DNA from: Palsa-965 sp044448685 | GTDB lineage: Bacteria; Bacteroidota; Bacteroidia; Palsa-965 | Direction of reading: 5' to 3' | Assembly: GCA_044448685.1 (NCBI GenBank) | Contig: JBIOHC010000001.1 | Coordinates: 124,001 to 188,000, forward strand | DNA: 64,000 nt | Part shown: positions 8,566 through 17,774 of the stretch, piece by piece | Layout: each line of letters begins with the position of its first letter | How positions within the stretch are numbered: the first letter of the stretch is position 1 | Notes under the pieces: model-generated | What the model saw: the letters and a program-made list of their open reading frames with translations, nothing else | Databases searched by the model: none | What the model was told of the DNA's origin: nothing | Translations under genes and position numbers: made by a program

Positions 8566-9816
8566 ATGAACCGAAAAATGAAGCCAGAAAGTTTGATGAT
8601 GTCCTATGGTTACAAACCCGAACTTTCGGAGGGAGCAATCAAATGTCCTATTTTTCAGACATCCACCTTTGTATTTAAAAGCGCCGAAGAAGGCAAGGCC
8701 TTTTTTGAAGTGGCATATGGATTGCGTAAACAAGAGGCGGGAGAGGAGCTGGGGCTCATATACAGCCGTATCAATAACCCTGATTTGGAGATTCTGGAAA
8801 ACAGACTCTGTCTGTGGGATGAAGCGGAGGACGGCGCTGTGTTCGAAAGCGGCATGTCGGCCATTACTACGGTATTGCTTGAATTTTTGAAACCGGGCGA
8901 TCTGCTTCTGATCTCCAGTCCGCTTTACGGAGGCTCTGACCATTTTATAAAGAAAATACTTCCCAAATTCAATATCAATGTGCTTTCTTTCACAGTAGGG
9001 CAGAGCAAGGAGGAGGTGATAGAACTTGTCACAAAGAGCGGATTGGCTGATAAGCTGGCCCTGGTCTATATTGAAACCCCGGCCAACCCAACCAATGATC
9101 TGATCGATATTCAATGCAAGAGCGAAATAGCAAAACATTTCTCCACACCGTCCAAACCCGTTTACCTGGCGGTTGATAATACCTATCTCGGTCCTGTATG
9201 GCAGCACCCGCTCAAACACGGAGCCGATCTGGTTTTGTATTCAGCCACCAAATACATTGGCGGGCACAGTGATGTGATTGCCGGGGCCTGCCTCGGGAGC
9301 AAAGATCTGATCAAGCGGGTCAAGGGCCTGAGAATATTTCTGGGCAATATGGCCAGCCCGAATACAGGATGGCTCCTGCTCCGAAGCCTGGAAACATTGA
9401 AGGTAAGGATGGATACACAGGCTATGAATGCCAATAAGGTGGCAGCGTTTCTGAATAATCACAAGGCTGTGGAGAAAGTTTATTTTCTCGGTAACCTGAG
9501 CGAAAAGGACGGGGAACAATTCCGTATCCGGAACCGTCAGTGCCTTACAAACGGAGGTATGATATCCTTTGATGTGAAAGGTGGGGAGAAAGAAGCCTTC
9601 CGTTTTCTGAACGGGCTTAAACTGATTAAGCTGGCTGTTAGTCTGGGAAGCACCGAAAGTCTGGCCGAGCACCCGGCTACCATGACTCATATTGATGTTG
9701 ACCCAGCACTGAAAAAGGAATTAGGTATTACCGGTAAAATGGTAAGGCTTTCAATAGGGGTGGAAAACTGGGAGGATATTGTGTTTGATATTGATCAGGC
9801 CTTGAAACAATTTTAG
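8566..9816 (+). CDS. PLP-dependent Cys/Met metabolism enzyme (CGS/MGL family)
   Basis: The 416-aa protein belongs to the cystathionine synthase/lyase family of fold-type I PLP enzymes. Visible motifs are IYSRINNP near residue 65 (phosphate-binding Tyr/Arg), FESGMSAI near 93, and the PLP lysine in SATKYIGGHSD (Lys229). The active-site loop reads SPLYGGSDHF: a Gly stands where methionine gamma-lyases carry a key Cys in LYGC, so a synthase or general C-S lyase role is more likely than a classical methionine gamma-lyase. The start at 8566 is preferred over one 28 codons earlier, which would add a hydrophobic extension not seen in this family. Exact substrate is unresolved. Confidence 0.85.
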   Translation: MNRKMKPESLMMSYGYKPELSEGAIKCPIFQTSTFVFKSAEEGKAFFEVAYGLRKQEAGEELGLIYSRINNPDLEILENRLCLWDEAEDGAVFESGMSAITTVLLEFLKPGDLLLISSPLYGGSDHFIKKILPKFNINVLSFTVGQSKEEVIELVTKSGLADKLALVYIETPANPTNDLIDIQCKSEIAKHFSTPSKPVYLAVDNTYLGPVWQHPLKHGADLVLYSATKYIGGHSDVIAGACLGSKDLIKRVKGLRIFLGNMASPNTGWLLLRSLETLKVRMDTQAMNANKVAAFLNNHKAVEKVYFLGNLSEKDGEQFRIRNRQCLTNGGMISFDVKGGEKEAFRFLNGLKLIKLAVSLGSTESLAEHPATMTHIDVDPALKKELGITGKMVRLSIGVENWEDIVFDIDQALKQF

Positions 9817-9844
9817 TAAATTCGCTTTACGTCACTATTCTTTC

Positions 9845-10738
9845 ATGAAATACACCTTTCTTATTCTTTTTCTCCTGGGCTTTTTTATTCCGGAAATGCA
9901 TGCCCAGGAGCGCAATTTCAAAAAGGAATTCGACACCACCTTTTATGCAGGTGGTGCCGCTGAGTTGCGTACACTCCTGCATGCCTGGGAACAGAAAAAA
10001 CCCAAAGACGCTGAACTTTTCATAGCCTGGTATAATTATTATGTGAAAGTCAGCAAGCATGAAGTAGTTGTATTGGGTCAAAACCCGAACGGAGAATCTC
10101 TTGAGCTGAAAGACCAGGGCGGCAATGTGGCTGGTTATATGGGAAGTGAAATGAAGTACGATGCCGATACCATGAAAAAGGCTTTTGCAAGTATTGACAA
10201 AGGTATTCGTCTGTTTCCCGACCGGCTTGATATGCGATTCGGGAAAGTCTATATGCTGGGGCAGACGGGCGATTATGATTCTTTTACCTCCGAACTCATC
10301 CTCATAATTGAAGAGGGATTCAAAATAAAAAACAACTGGAAATGGGCAGATAACGCTCCACAGAAAGATCCGGAGAAATTCATGCTCAATGCCGTTCAGG
10401 AATACATAGCCAATCTGCTTGATGCAGGTGACGGGCAGGCCCCGCATATCAAAGCTGTTGCCGAAGCGGTTCTGAAACACAAACCGGATGCCGTGGAGTT
10501 TATTTCCGACGTGGCTGTTTCCTATATGCTTAATCAGGAGTGGGACAAAGCATTGCCTGAATTGTTCAAAGCGGAAAAACTAAATCCTGCTGATCTCATC
10601 GTGTTGAATAATATTGCTTTCAGCTATAAACAGAAGGGTGATAAAGCGAATGCCATTGTTTACTATGAAAAGCTGGGCAAGGCGGGGACAGAGGAAGATA
10701 AAAAGAGGGCCAATGAGGCGATAGAGAAACTGAAATAA
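9845..10738 (+). CDS. Secreted TPR-repeat protein
   Basis: The protein has 297 aa and a signal peptide (MKYTFLILFLLGFFIPEMHAQ). The C-terminal third contains a TPR-like helical pair: SYMLNQEWDKALPELFKAEK, then NPADLIVLNNIAFSYKQKG with AIVYYEKLGKAG. The N-terminal part (LRTLLHAWEQKKPKDAELF) is also helical. TPR proteins of this kind usually act as scaffolds or in envelope stress, but no partner is evident here. It starts 28 bp after the PLP enzyme gene and is followed within 20 bp by a lipoprotein gene, so the three are probably one transcript. Confidence 0.72.
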   Translation: MKYTFLILFLLGFFIPEMHAQERNFKKEFDTTFYAGGAAELRTLLHAWEQKKPKDAELFIAWYNYYVKVSKHEVVVLGQNPNGESLELKDQGGNVAGYMGSEMKYDADTMKKAFASIDKGIRLFPDRLDMRFGKVYMLGQTGDYDSFTSELILIIEEGFKIKNNWKWADNAPQKDPEKFMLNAVQEYIANLLDAGDGQAPHIKAVAEAVLKHKPDAVEFISDVAVSYMLNQEWDKALPELFKAEKLNPADLIVLNNIAFSYKQKGDKANAIVYYEKLGKAGTEEDKKRANEAIEKLK

Positions 10739-10755
10739 GTTCCAATGCTTTGCCA

Positions 10756-11370
10756 ATGAAAAACATTCTGGTTGTTATTGCATTTGTCATTCTCCTACCA
10801 GCCTGTACGCTTGAGAAACGCCATTATTCCAACGGGTATTACCTCGAATGGGCCAAACAGGCCCGGCAAAACAAGGGACTTCATAATGATCTGACCCCAT
10901 TCCGGACCGATACCGGAACAAAGACCTTGGCAGCCTGTGAGGCTCTAGCAAATAAAAAAGATAAGCCAGCCCCTGTTGCAGAGGCATACTTCTCAGCGAA
11001 TAAGGAGGATCCCGACAAAAAGGATTTGAATGCAAGAAATGACGTGTCCACAAAACCCGGAAACGGATTTGAAAAATTAGTAGATCAGAAAGATAAACCG
11101 GCCTCTGTCAGAGCGATACTCCATTCTGCATCAAAAAAAGTTTCTGAGGAGCGCGGTAGCGATAGAGGGCAATTCCATACCGGCCTCATGCTTTTACGTA
11201 TCAGTATTATCCTGATGGTTCTTGGGGTGGTAATAATATTTGGATCATTGTATTCGGGAAATAACAGCATTGCAGGATTGTTTATTATTGGTTTAGTATT
11301 GGGCTGGTTGGGTGGCCTCTTATTCCTGGTGTTTTTAGTTGTCCTTCTGGTAGAACTGATTAACGGATGA
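10756..11370 (+). CDS. Small membrane-anchored lipoprotein
   Basis: The protein has 204 aa from the ATG at 10756; a TTG two codons upstream is a less likely start. A lipobox (LLPAC, Cys17) is followed by KRHYSNGYYLEW, a motif seen after the lipid anchor in many Bacteroidota membrane proteins. The middle is hydrophilic and carries two related segments, ANKKDKPAPVAEAYFSANK and DQKDKPASVRAILHSASK, which suggests internal duplication. Two C-terminal hydrophobic helices (ISIILMVLGVVIIFG, LFIIGLVLGWLGGLLFLVF) follow. Its last 36 bp overlap the convergent gene at 11335. Function unknown. Confidence 0.6.
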   Translation: MKNILVVIAFVILLPACTLEKRHYSNGYYLEWAKQARQNKGLHNDLTPFRTDTGTKTLAACEALANKKDKPAPVAEAYFSANKEDPDKKDLNARNDVSTKPGNGFEKLVDQKDKPASVRAILHSASKKVSEERGSDRGQFHTGLMLLRISIILMVLGVVIIFGSLYSGNNSIAGLFIIGLVLGWLGGLLFLVFLVVLLVELING

Positions 11371-12036
11371 CCTGACCAGTTGCCTTATACAAACCAAATG
11401 GGCTAGCAGCACCAATGGCACTATCAGACAAGGCAGCCAGATAAACGGAAAATACAACAGTGCAATATCAGGCGTAGGAAATGCCAGCTTCTGGAAAGGA
11501 AAGGGAGCGCTGAGCACTGCTCTGAACACAATATTGAAGAGCAGTGCAAGACAGAGTAGATTCCAAATGATTAATACTGTTTTATTCAGTTTGTTTCGGA
11601 TAAAACCGAAATAAAACACCAGGGGTGCCGTTACACCTGAAAGGATATCCAGATTCCCTCCTTCGAAAGTCATGAGTTTAGGAACTGCACCCTGCAGGAA
11701 TAAACCGAACAGCACCAGCTCAACCGGAATACGTACCAGATGCATGAGGGTAAGGGTCTTGGTATTCAGTTTATCAAGCAGCAATCTCCCTTTTGGCAAA
11801 AGGAAGAGAAGTACTATGACAAGCATTGGAGGAGCGATAAGCAATGCAAAGCGGGGAGGCGTCGTATTCGTTACCGTATAAAATCCGGTAAGTGCAACAC
11901 TTCCCTGAATAACCATCCAGGAAAGCAACACGAAGAACACAGCTTTGTTTTTCCCGGTGGCAGTGTAAAAAAATGCAAGCGTAAGCAATACTGTAAAAAT
12001 GAATGCAATGGTCGTAAATGAATCTATGTTTAGCAT
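11335..12036 (-). CDS. Polytopic membrane protein of unknown function
   Basis: The 233-aa product has about seven hydrophobic helices (for example FTTIAFIFTVLLTLAFFYTA, FALLIAPPMLVIVLLFLL, LLYFPFIWLPCLIVPLVLLA). The ATG at 12036 is preferred to one 20 codons upstream, because it lies 1 nt after the stop of the gene at 12038-12769, indicating a tight operon. No transporter signature or catalytic motif was recognised. Its 3' end overlaps the convergent lipoprotein gene by 36 bp, an unusual degree of 3' overlap. Confidence 0.62.
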   Translation of the reverse strand: MLNIDSFTTIAFIFTVLLTLAFFYTATGKNKAVFFVLLSWMVIQGSVALTGFYTVTNTTPPRFALLIAPPMLVIVLLFLLPKGRLLLDKLNTKTLTLMHLVRIPVELVLFGLFLQGAVPKLMTFEGGNLDILSGVTAPLVFYFGFIRNKLNKTVLIIWNLLCLALLFNIVFRAVLSAPFPFQKLAFPTPDIALLYFPFIWLPCLIVPLVLLAHLVCIRQLVRSSVNQFYQKDN

Positions 12037-12037
12037 A

Positions 12038-12769
12038 CTATTTCCGGAAGATAACCCAGTTGCTTTGTTTATTGGTTCTGGAATGATCATACCCAAGTGG
12101 CATGAGAGCTCCTGTTAAGGGATTGCGGTACCAGCCTTCGTCCCAGGATCCCATATCGGTATAGAGTAATTCCTGAACACCGAAGGAATGCAGATCAGAA
12201 GCAAATGTTTTCAGGGTAATGGGTTTCGTGCTTTCTATTATGGCTGTCCGGCCTTTGGCGAATTGAACAACTCCCCTCCTGACAAAGAGAAGGGTATCCT
12301 TGAAATGGGCCACCAGCCCTTTGTCAATCATCAGGATTTGCTGAAACAGAGAAGCCTTCTTTTGTTCAAGTGAAGCAATAAGGCTGTCCGTTAACCGGGA
12401 ACCTTTATTTGTTGCAAAAAAAGAGCATTCCCCATCCACTATTTTTATGGCGCCTCCGAGGGTATGGTTCATGCGGTCCTTATTGCCGGTCTTGCCATTG
12501 CAGATATTGAGTCCGTCAATACCATAATCCGTCAGGCGTGTAAAAGCTCCTGCAATGCTGAGCAGGATAGTGGTGTCTTTTACATCGGGCCGGGTGGTCA
12601 TGAAACCGATCTTTCCTTTGTTCTTATAGATGATTGTATAATCACTCAGGCCTGAAGGGCCTTTCCGGACTTCGGTTGTTAAAGGAGAAGATGTTGAAGA
12701 AGGGATCTTGAAGCCGGAAAGCAGCAGGCATATTATAAAATAGAATAAAAACAGATTGATCCGGATCAT
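12038..12769 (-). CDS. Secreted phosphodiester-glycosidase-like protein
   Basis: The protein has 243 aa with an N-terminal hydrophobic segment (MIRINLFLFYFIICLLLSG) from the ATG at 12769. The body (SIAGAFTRLTDYGIDGLNICNG, TLGGAIKIVDGECSFFAT, GVQELLYTDMGSWDEGW) resembles the DUF2233/NAGPA-like phosphodiester glycosidase fold of exported or envelope enzymes, in which a displayed object is followed by a gate near the end such as YTDMG. The canonical NGGxF motif is not seen, so enzymatic activity is uncertain. It forms a two-gene unit with the membrane protein downstream and is divergent from the RND pump. Confidence 0.5.
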   Translation of the reverse strand: MIRINLFLFYFIICLLLSGFKIPSSTSSPLTTEVRKGPSGLSDYTIIYKNKGKIGFMTTRPDVKDTTILLSIAGAFTRLTDYGIDGLNICNGKTGNKDRMNHTLGGAIKIVDGECSFFATNKGSRLTDSLIASLEQKKASLFQQILMIDKGLVAHFKDTLLFVRRGVVQFAKGRTAIIESTKPITLKTFASDLHSFGVQELLYTDMGSWDEGWYRNPLTGALMPLGYDHSRTNKQSNWVIFRK

Positions 12770-12945
12770 GGGTAAAGGTATACAATAACTGAAAAAGGGT
12801 ATTGGTGCCGAAATTATAAGTATGTTTGATATCCATTCATATCCCAACTCCTAGCATTGTCAGCTTCTGTAAAAAGAAGCAGGGCAATTCCACCGTACGT
12901 TTGTGAATGTTTCTTTTCAGAAAACACTCACATCTTATAAAGCGC

Positions 12946-15900
12946 ATGAATAAATTTATCAAAAACATTGTTGGGTTTTCACTTCGCCATAAGGGTATAG
13001 TTTTCTTTTTCACTCTGCTTCTTATTGCCGGCGGAGTTTACAGTGGGTTCAATACTTCCATAGAAGCGTTTCCGGATGTCATGAATACCCGTATCATCAT
13101 TATTACCCAGTGGCCGGGTCGAAGTGCAGAAGAAGTGGAGAAATTCATCAGTATCCCCATAGAGGTGGAGATGAATTCTGTACCAGGCAAAACCAGTCTC
13201 CGTTCCATTTCTCTTTTCGGTTTATCGGTTATAACACTCATGTTTGAAGATGATGTGGAGGACTTTACTGCCCGCCAGAATGTCACCAACCGGTTGATGA
13301 GTGTTGATTTACCCGATGGGGTGAAAGCAGATATAGAGCCGCCCTATGGTCCAACGGGAGAAATTTACCGCTATACCCTCAAAAGTAAGAACACCAATGC
13401 GAGAGATCTGAAGACATTACAGGATTGGGTGATAGAACGTCAGTTAAAGAGCATTGCTGGTGTTGCTGACATTGTCAGTTTCGGAGGTGATGTAAAAGTA
13501 TTTGAAGTAAGTGTGGATCCGAACCTGCTTACCAAATACGGTTACACAGCTCCTGATGTATTCAATGCATTGCAAAAAAGCAATGTGAATGTTGGTGGTG
13601 ATGTAATGAACAAAAATAACCAGGCCTATGTAGTCAGAGGGCTTGGACTTGTTCAGAATATCGAGGATATAAAAAGTATTATTATCAGCAATATTAACGG
13701 CACACCCATCCAGCTTAAGAATGTTGCGGAGGTGGTGGAAAGCAAAAAACCCAACCTGGGTTATGTAGGCCGTGACAGTTTGCAGAACCTTGTGGAATGT
13801 ATCGTTGTGATGCGCAAGGGCGAAAACGCCAGCAAGGTGCTGGAAGGGATACATGAGAAAGTAGATGAGTTGAACAAGACAATCCTGCCTTCCGATGTAC
13901 AGATAGAGCCGTTTTATGACAGGACTCGTCTTATCCATTATACCGTAGGTACTGTCACCCACAACCTAATGGAAGGTATGCTCCTGGTCATTTTTATTGT
14001 TTCCATTTTTATGGCCAACTGGAGAACAACTGTGATTGTGTCAGTAGTTATTCCGCTCGCCCTGCTTTTTGCACTGGTCTGTATGAAGCTTAAAGGCATG
14101 TCAGCTAACCTCCTGTCGATCGGTGCCATTGATTTCGGGATCATTATTGACGGTGCTGTAGTTATGGTAGAAGGAATATTTGTCATGTTGGATCAGCGCG
14201 CCCATGATATGGGTATGGCCCGTTTCAATAAGCTGGGTAAATTAGGTCTCATCAAGAATACCGGCGGGGAGCTGGCCAAACCGATTTTCTTTTCCAAGCT
14301 TATTATCATCACTGCGATGCTCCCTATATTTGCCTTCCAGAAGGTGGAAGGAAAAATGTTTTCTCCCCTTGCTTATACACTGGGATTCGCACTGCTTGGT
14401 TCTCTCATTCTTTCTCTGACACTTGTACCGGTATTATGCAGTATCTGGCTGAAGAAAAATGTGAGAGAAAAGAACAACCCCATTATCGGTTTTGTTTACA
14501 AAATGATTACGCGTGCATTTAATGTCACCTATAATAACCCGGTAAAGAGCCTTGTCATTTCAATTATTGTAACGATTATAAGTATAGGATCCTTTACATA
14601 TCTTGGATCAGAGTTCCTCCCTCAATTGAATGAAGGAGCTATCTATGTAAGGGCAAGTATGCCTTATAGTTCATCTCTTGCTCAATCAATTGATCTGACC
14701 GAAAAAATTCGTAAAAAGATCAGCAAATTCTCCGAAATTGAGAAGGTGCTTTCCCAAACAGGCCGGCCGGATGACGGAACCGATCCTACCGGAGCATTCA
14801 ATATTGAATTACATGTGGAGCTTGTGCCGCATGAAGACTGGAAGCGCAACATCAGCAAAGAAGAGCTGGTGAATGAGATGCAGGATTCCCTGGCGGTGTT
14901 TCAGGGTATCAGTTTCAGTTTTTCCCAACCTATTATGGATAATATTGAAGAAGCTGTTTCCTGCGTGAAAGGATCCATGGCTGTAAAGGTTTTCGGGACA
15001 GATATCGGAAGGCTCGAGCAGCTTGGTGATTCAGTGTATCGTATTCTGAAAACCATCAAAGGGGTTGATGACCTTGGTATTATTCACCTTATGGGTCAGC
15101 CTGAATTAAGAATAAAAATAGTACCCGACAAACTGGCTATTTACGGGGTATCGACAGCGGATCTGCAAGCGGTTATTGAAATGGCTGTAGGCGGAAAGGC
15201 TGCCACACAATTGTATGACGGAGAGAAAAAATTCGATATCCGCCTCCGGTTTATTCAGGAATACCGTAAAGATGCCGATGCCATCGGAAACCTGCTGATT
15301 CCAACATTGAACGGAGGGAAAATACCCTTAAGGATGCTTGCAGACATCACTACAATCACCGGACCGGCTTTTGTTTACCGTGAAGCGAACCAGCGTTTTA
15401 TCGGTGTCAAGTTTTCAGTCAGGGGGCGTGACCTGGGAAGTACTATCAAGGAAGGGCAAGAAAAGGTTGACAAGGCATTCAAGTCATCCCTGGGTAAGGG
15501 AATGAAGATTACCTGGCAAGGAGAATTTGAAAACCAGCAGAGGGCACAGCTCCGTCTTTCGTATGTAGTACCCTTCAGCATCTTTATCATATTTATCTTG
15601 CTTGTTATAGCATTCGGCAATTTCAAAGATGCCGGACTGGTATTGCTTAACCTTCCTTTTGCCGTAATCGGTGGGATCTGGGCCCTTCATCTGACCCATA
15701 TCAATTTCAGTATATCGGCCGGAGTGGGTTTTATCGCTCTTTTTGGTATTTGCATTCAGGCAGAGGTTATTCTTATCTCGGTCTTTAAACGTAACCTTAG
15801 CCAGGGCATGTCACTGGATATGGCAATCAGGGATGGATTCCGGGACCGTATCCGGTCTGTGTTGATGACTGCATTAATCGCATCATTGGGTCTGCTTCCG

Positions 15901-16074
15901 GCAGCTACTTCCAGTGGAATCGGCTCTGAAAGTCAGAAACCATTGGCAACGGTAGTAATCGGAGGACTGGTTAGTTCAACGATTCTTACCCTGCTCATCT
16001 TTCCAATCCTGTTCAAACTCCTGTATATACGGGATGAGAAAAAAGGAAAAAAAGTAACAGCCCCCACTGTTTAA
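12946..16074 (+). CDS. HME-type RND efflux pump, CusA/CzcA family
   Basis: The 1042-aa protein is the inner-membrane pump of a proton-driven tripartite exporter. The ATG at 12946 gives MNKFIKNIVGFSLRHKG, the standard N-terminus of the family. TM1 is at about residues 17-35. The TM4 proton-relay motif IDFGIIIDGAVVMVE carries Asp396, Asp402 and Glu409, the pattern of heavy-metal (HME) rather than drug (HAE) pumps. Two large periplasmic loops and 12 helices fit. No membrane-fusion (CusB) or outer-membrane (CusC) partner lies beside it, and no metal regulator was seen. A TACGTTTG box at 12896-12903 may be its -7 element. A strong terminator follows. Confidence 0.9.
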   Translation: MNKFIKNIVGFSLRHKGIVFFFTLLLIAGGVYSGFNTSIEAFPDVMNTRIIIITQWPGRSAEEVEKFISIPIEVEMNSVPGKTSLRSISLFGLSVITLMFEDDVEDFTARQNVTNRLMSVDLPDGVKADIEPPYGPTGEIYRYTLKSKNTNARDLKTLQDWVIERQLKSIAGVADIVSFGGDVKVFEVSVDPNLLTKYGYTAPDVFNALQKSNVNVGGDVMNKNNQAYVVRGLGLVQNIEDIKSIIISNINGTPIQLKNVAEVVESKKPNLGYVGRDSLQNLVECIVVMRKGENASKVLEGIHEKVDELNKTILPSDVQIEPFYDRTRLIHYTVGTVTHNLMEGMLLVIFIVSIFMANWRTTVIVSVVIPLALLFALVCMKLKGMSANLLSIGAIDFGIIIDGAVVMVEGIFVMLDQRAHDMGMARFNKLGKLGLIKNTGGELAKPIFFSKLIIITAMLPIFAFQKVEGKMFSPLAYTLGFALLGSLILSLTLVPVLCSIWLKKNVREKNNPIIGFVYKMITRAFNVTYNNPVKSLVISIIVTIISIGSFTYLGSEFLPQLNEGAIYVRASMPYSSSLAQSIDLTEKIRKKISKFSEIEKVLSQTGRPDDGTDPTGAFNIELHVELVPHEDWKRNISKEELVNEMQDSLAVFQGISFSFSQPIMDNIEEAVSCVKGSMAVKVFGTDIGRLEQLGDSVYRILKTIKGVDDLGIIHLMGQPELRIKIVPDKLAIYGVSTADLQAVIEMAVGGKAATQLYDGEKKFDIRLRFIQEYRKDADAIGNLLIPTLNGGKIPLRMLADITTITGPAFVYREANQRFIGVKFSVRGRDLGSTIKEGQEKVDKAFKSSLGKGMKITWQGEFENQQRAQLRLSYVVPFSIFIIFILLVIAFGNFKDAGLVLLNLPFAVIGGIWALHLTHINFSISAGVGFIALFGICIQAEVILISVFKRNLSQGMSLDMAIRDGFRDRIRSVLMTALIASLGLLPAATSSGIGSESQKPLATVVIGGLVSSTILTLLIFPILFKLLYIRDEKKGKKVTAPTV

Positions 16075-16092
16075 TAGATAATTCAGTAAGAA

Positions 16093-16127
16093 CCCCTTTT
16101 CGGTAGTCAGCGGAAAGGGGGTTTATT
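16093..16127 (+). terminator. Rho-independent terminator of the RND pump gene
   Basis: CCCCTTTTC (16093-16101) pairs with GGAAAGGGG (16112-16120) through nine base pairs including one T-G wobble. The loop is 10 nt. A T-rich stretch (GTTTATTATT) follows. It lies 18 bp after the pump stop codon. Confidence 0.8.
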
Positions 16128-16147
16128 ATTCGAACGAAGGCACTTCG

Positions 16148-16409
16148 TCTGTTCTCGCGATGATACTGTTTGTTCCCGCGACCATAACTATTGTTCTAGC
16201 GACCACAGTGTCTGTTCCCGCGACCACAGTGTTTGTTATCACGACCACAGTGTTTTTTCTCGCGACCATAACCATTATTCTCGCGACCATAACCATTGTT
16301 CCCGCGACCACAGTGTTTGTTATCACGACCATAACCATTGTTCCCGCGACCATAACGTTTGTTCCCGCGACCATAGTGTATGTTCTCGCGACCACAGTGT
16401 CTGTTCACA
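16148..16409. repeat. 21-bp minisatellite, 12 full units plus a partial unit
   Basis: Twelve head-to-tail 21-bp units run from 16148 to 16399, and a thirteenth partial unit reaches 16409. A typical unit is TCTGTTCCCGCGACCACAGTG; others end in CATAACC. The core GCGACCA is kept in most copies (CACGACCA in two). The whole block is open in several frames on both strands because the unit length is a multiple of three and contains no stop, but the predicted peptides are pure repeats without start signals. A short hairpin (CGAAG-GCA-CTTCG, 16135-16147) abuts the left edge. Apart from the terminator at 16093, nothing else lies in the 16075-16500 gap. Confidence 0.9.
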
Positions 16410-16500
16410 CTATTGAATATGGAGTAAATCTGGTAATTATAAATTCCTTACCTTCCGGTATATAAATGAATGGCTATAAATTCAATTATTAAAACATAAC

Positions 16501-16797
16501 ATGGAAGCATACGACACCCTGAGTGAAGCGATCAATGCACTCAAAAAACAAGGCTACACCATAGATTTTAACCTGCTTCCTGATCGATTGGAATGCAGTG
16601 AAAAAACAGTGAAACTTACACCAAAGGAATTCAGGATTGACAAATCCTTCCGGTTCGATGTAGATGAAGACCCTTCTGACCAGAGTGTGCTGTATGCCAT
16701 CTCTTCCGAAAAGGGAAATCACAAGGGATTGCTTGTTGCCGGAGTAGGGATTTATTCAGACCCGCTTACAACAGAAATGCTTGCAAGGCTTAAATAA
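16501..16797 (+). CDS. Small conserved Bacteroidota protein
   Basis: The 98-aa cytosolic protein starts MEAYDTLSEAINALKKQGYT and contains DFNLLPDRLECSEK, RFDVDEDPSDQSVLYAISS and a closing GVYS-like segment GVGIYSDPLTTEMLARL. This pattern is common in Bacteroidota, where homologues are often labelled phosphoribosylpyrophosphate synthetase; the protein is far too short for that enzyme (about 310 aa) and lacks its PRPP motif, so the label should not be carried over. Function unknown. It follows the minisatellite directly. Confidence 0.75.
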   Translation: MEAYDTLSEAINALKKQGYTIDFNLLPDRLECSEKTVKLTPKEFRIDKSFRFDVDEDPSDQSVLYAISSEKGNHKGLLVAGVGIYSDPLTTEMLARLK

Positions 16798-16885
16798 GAG
16801 GATTGACTTCATTATTTCTTAGCATAGGTTATGAAATATCCGGAAGGTGGGGGGTATCTTTGTGTCTGAATTAATACCAAAAGCC

Positions 16886-17764
16886 ATGAAAACAAGAACA
16901 ATAGAAGTTATTGTACCGCCCCGTGAACCGCATTTTGTAGGGGATGGATTCCGGGTGCATAATTTCATACCCGGAGCATACCGCCTGAGTATGGAACGTT
17001 TAACCCCCTTTATCATGCTTGATTACGGATCAAAGTTTTATTTCCCACCATCAGATCAACCCAAGGGTGTGGGTGTCCACCCTCACCGTGGATTTGAAAC
17101 GGTTACCATTGCCTATAAAGGCAAGGTGGCTCACCACGACAGTGCCGGTAACAGCGGAGTGATAGGAGAGGGGGATGTGCAATGGATGACAGCTGCTTCG
17201 GGAATATTGCATAAGGAGTATCATGAAGAAAATTTCAGCAAGGCAGGCGGGGATTTTCAAATGGTACAGCTCTGGGTGAACCTGCCTGCAAAAGACAAAA
17301 TGTCTAAGCCTAAATACCAGGAAATTTCCAAAGAAAAAATCACGTCTTACCGCCTTCCCGGTAATACCGGTGTTATTGAGGTAATTGCAGGTAATTACAA
17401 GGATGTAAGGGGTCCTGCCAGCACATTTACTCCCGTAAATCTGATGAATGCAAAGTTGCATAAAGATGCAGAAGCTGTGTTTTCATTCCCTGCACCTTAT
17501 AATACAGCATTGCTGGTTATAGAAGGGAACATACTGGTAAACGGCTCAGAACCTGTGGAAGAGAACAACTTCGTTCTATTTGAGAATGATGGGGAAGAGT
17601 TTACCGTAAAGGCAGGCTCAGATGCAATTATACTTGTCCTGAGCGGAGAACCTATCCATGAACCCATTGCGGCACACGGCCCCTTTGTGATGAATACCAA
17701 ACAGGAAATAGTCCAGGCTTTTGACGATTATCAGCATGGTAAGTTCGGACACCTGGCCGACTGA
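16886..17764 (+). CDS. Pirin-family protein (cupin)
   Basis: The 292-aa protein is a two-domain cupin of the pirin family. HPHRGFETVT near residue 63 and ILHKEYHEE near residue 105 supply the His/His and His/Glu metal ligands. DVQWMTAASGILH is the family signature. The C-terminal cupin (residues about 180-270) ends with GEPIHEPIAAHGPFVMNT, as expected for pirins, some of which act as quercetinases or redox sensors. The ATG at 16886 is chosen over an earlier one because the N-terminus then matches the family. A consensus TATCTTTG box lies at 16855-16862, without a clear -33 element. The stop is 10 bp from the convergent pyc stop. Confidence 0.9.
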   Translation: MKTRTIEVIVPPREPHFVGDGFRVHNFIPGAYRLSMERLTPFIMLDYGSKFYFPPSDQPKGVGVHPHRGFETVTIAYKGKVAHHDSAGNSGVIGEGDVQWMTAASGILHKEYHEENFSKAGGDFQMVQLWVNLPAKDKMSKPKYQEISKEKITSYRLPGNTGVIEVIAGNYKDVRGPASTFTPVNLMNAKLHKDAEAVFSFPAPYNTALLVIEGNILVNGSEPVEENNFVLFENDGEEFTVKAGSDAIILVLSGEPIHEPIAAHGPFVMNTKQEIVQAFDDYQHGKFGHLAD

Positions 17765-17774
17765 AAGGGATCAT

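Noticed and set aside
16148..16409. CRISPR array
   Set aside because: Units are directly contiguous with no spacers, and no cas genes are present.
16126..16465. Repeat-only frames on both strands across the minisatellite
   Set aside because: They arise because the 21-bp unit has no stop in several frames; no start signals or non-repeat domain.
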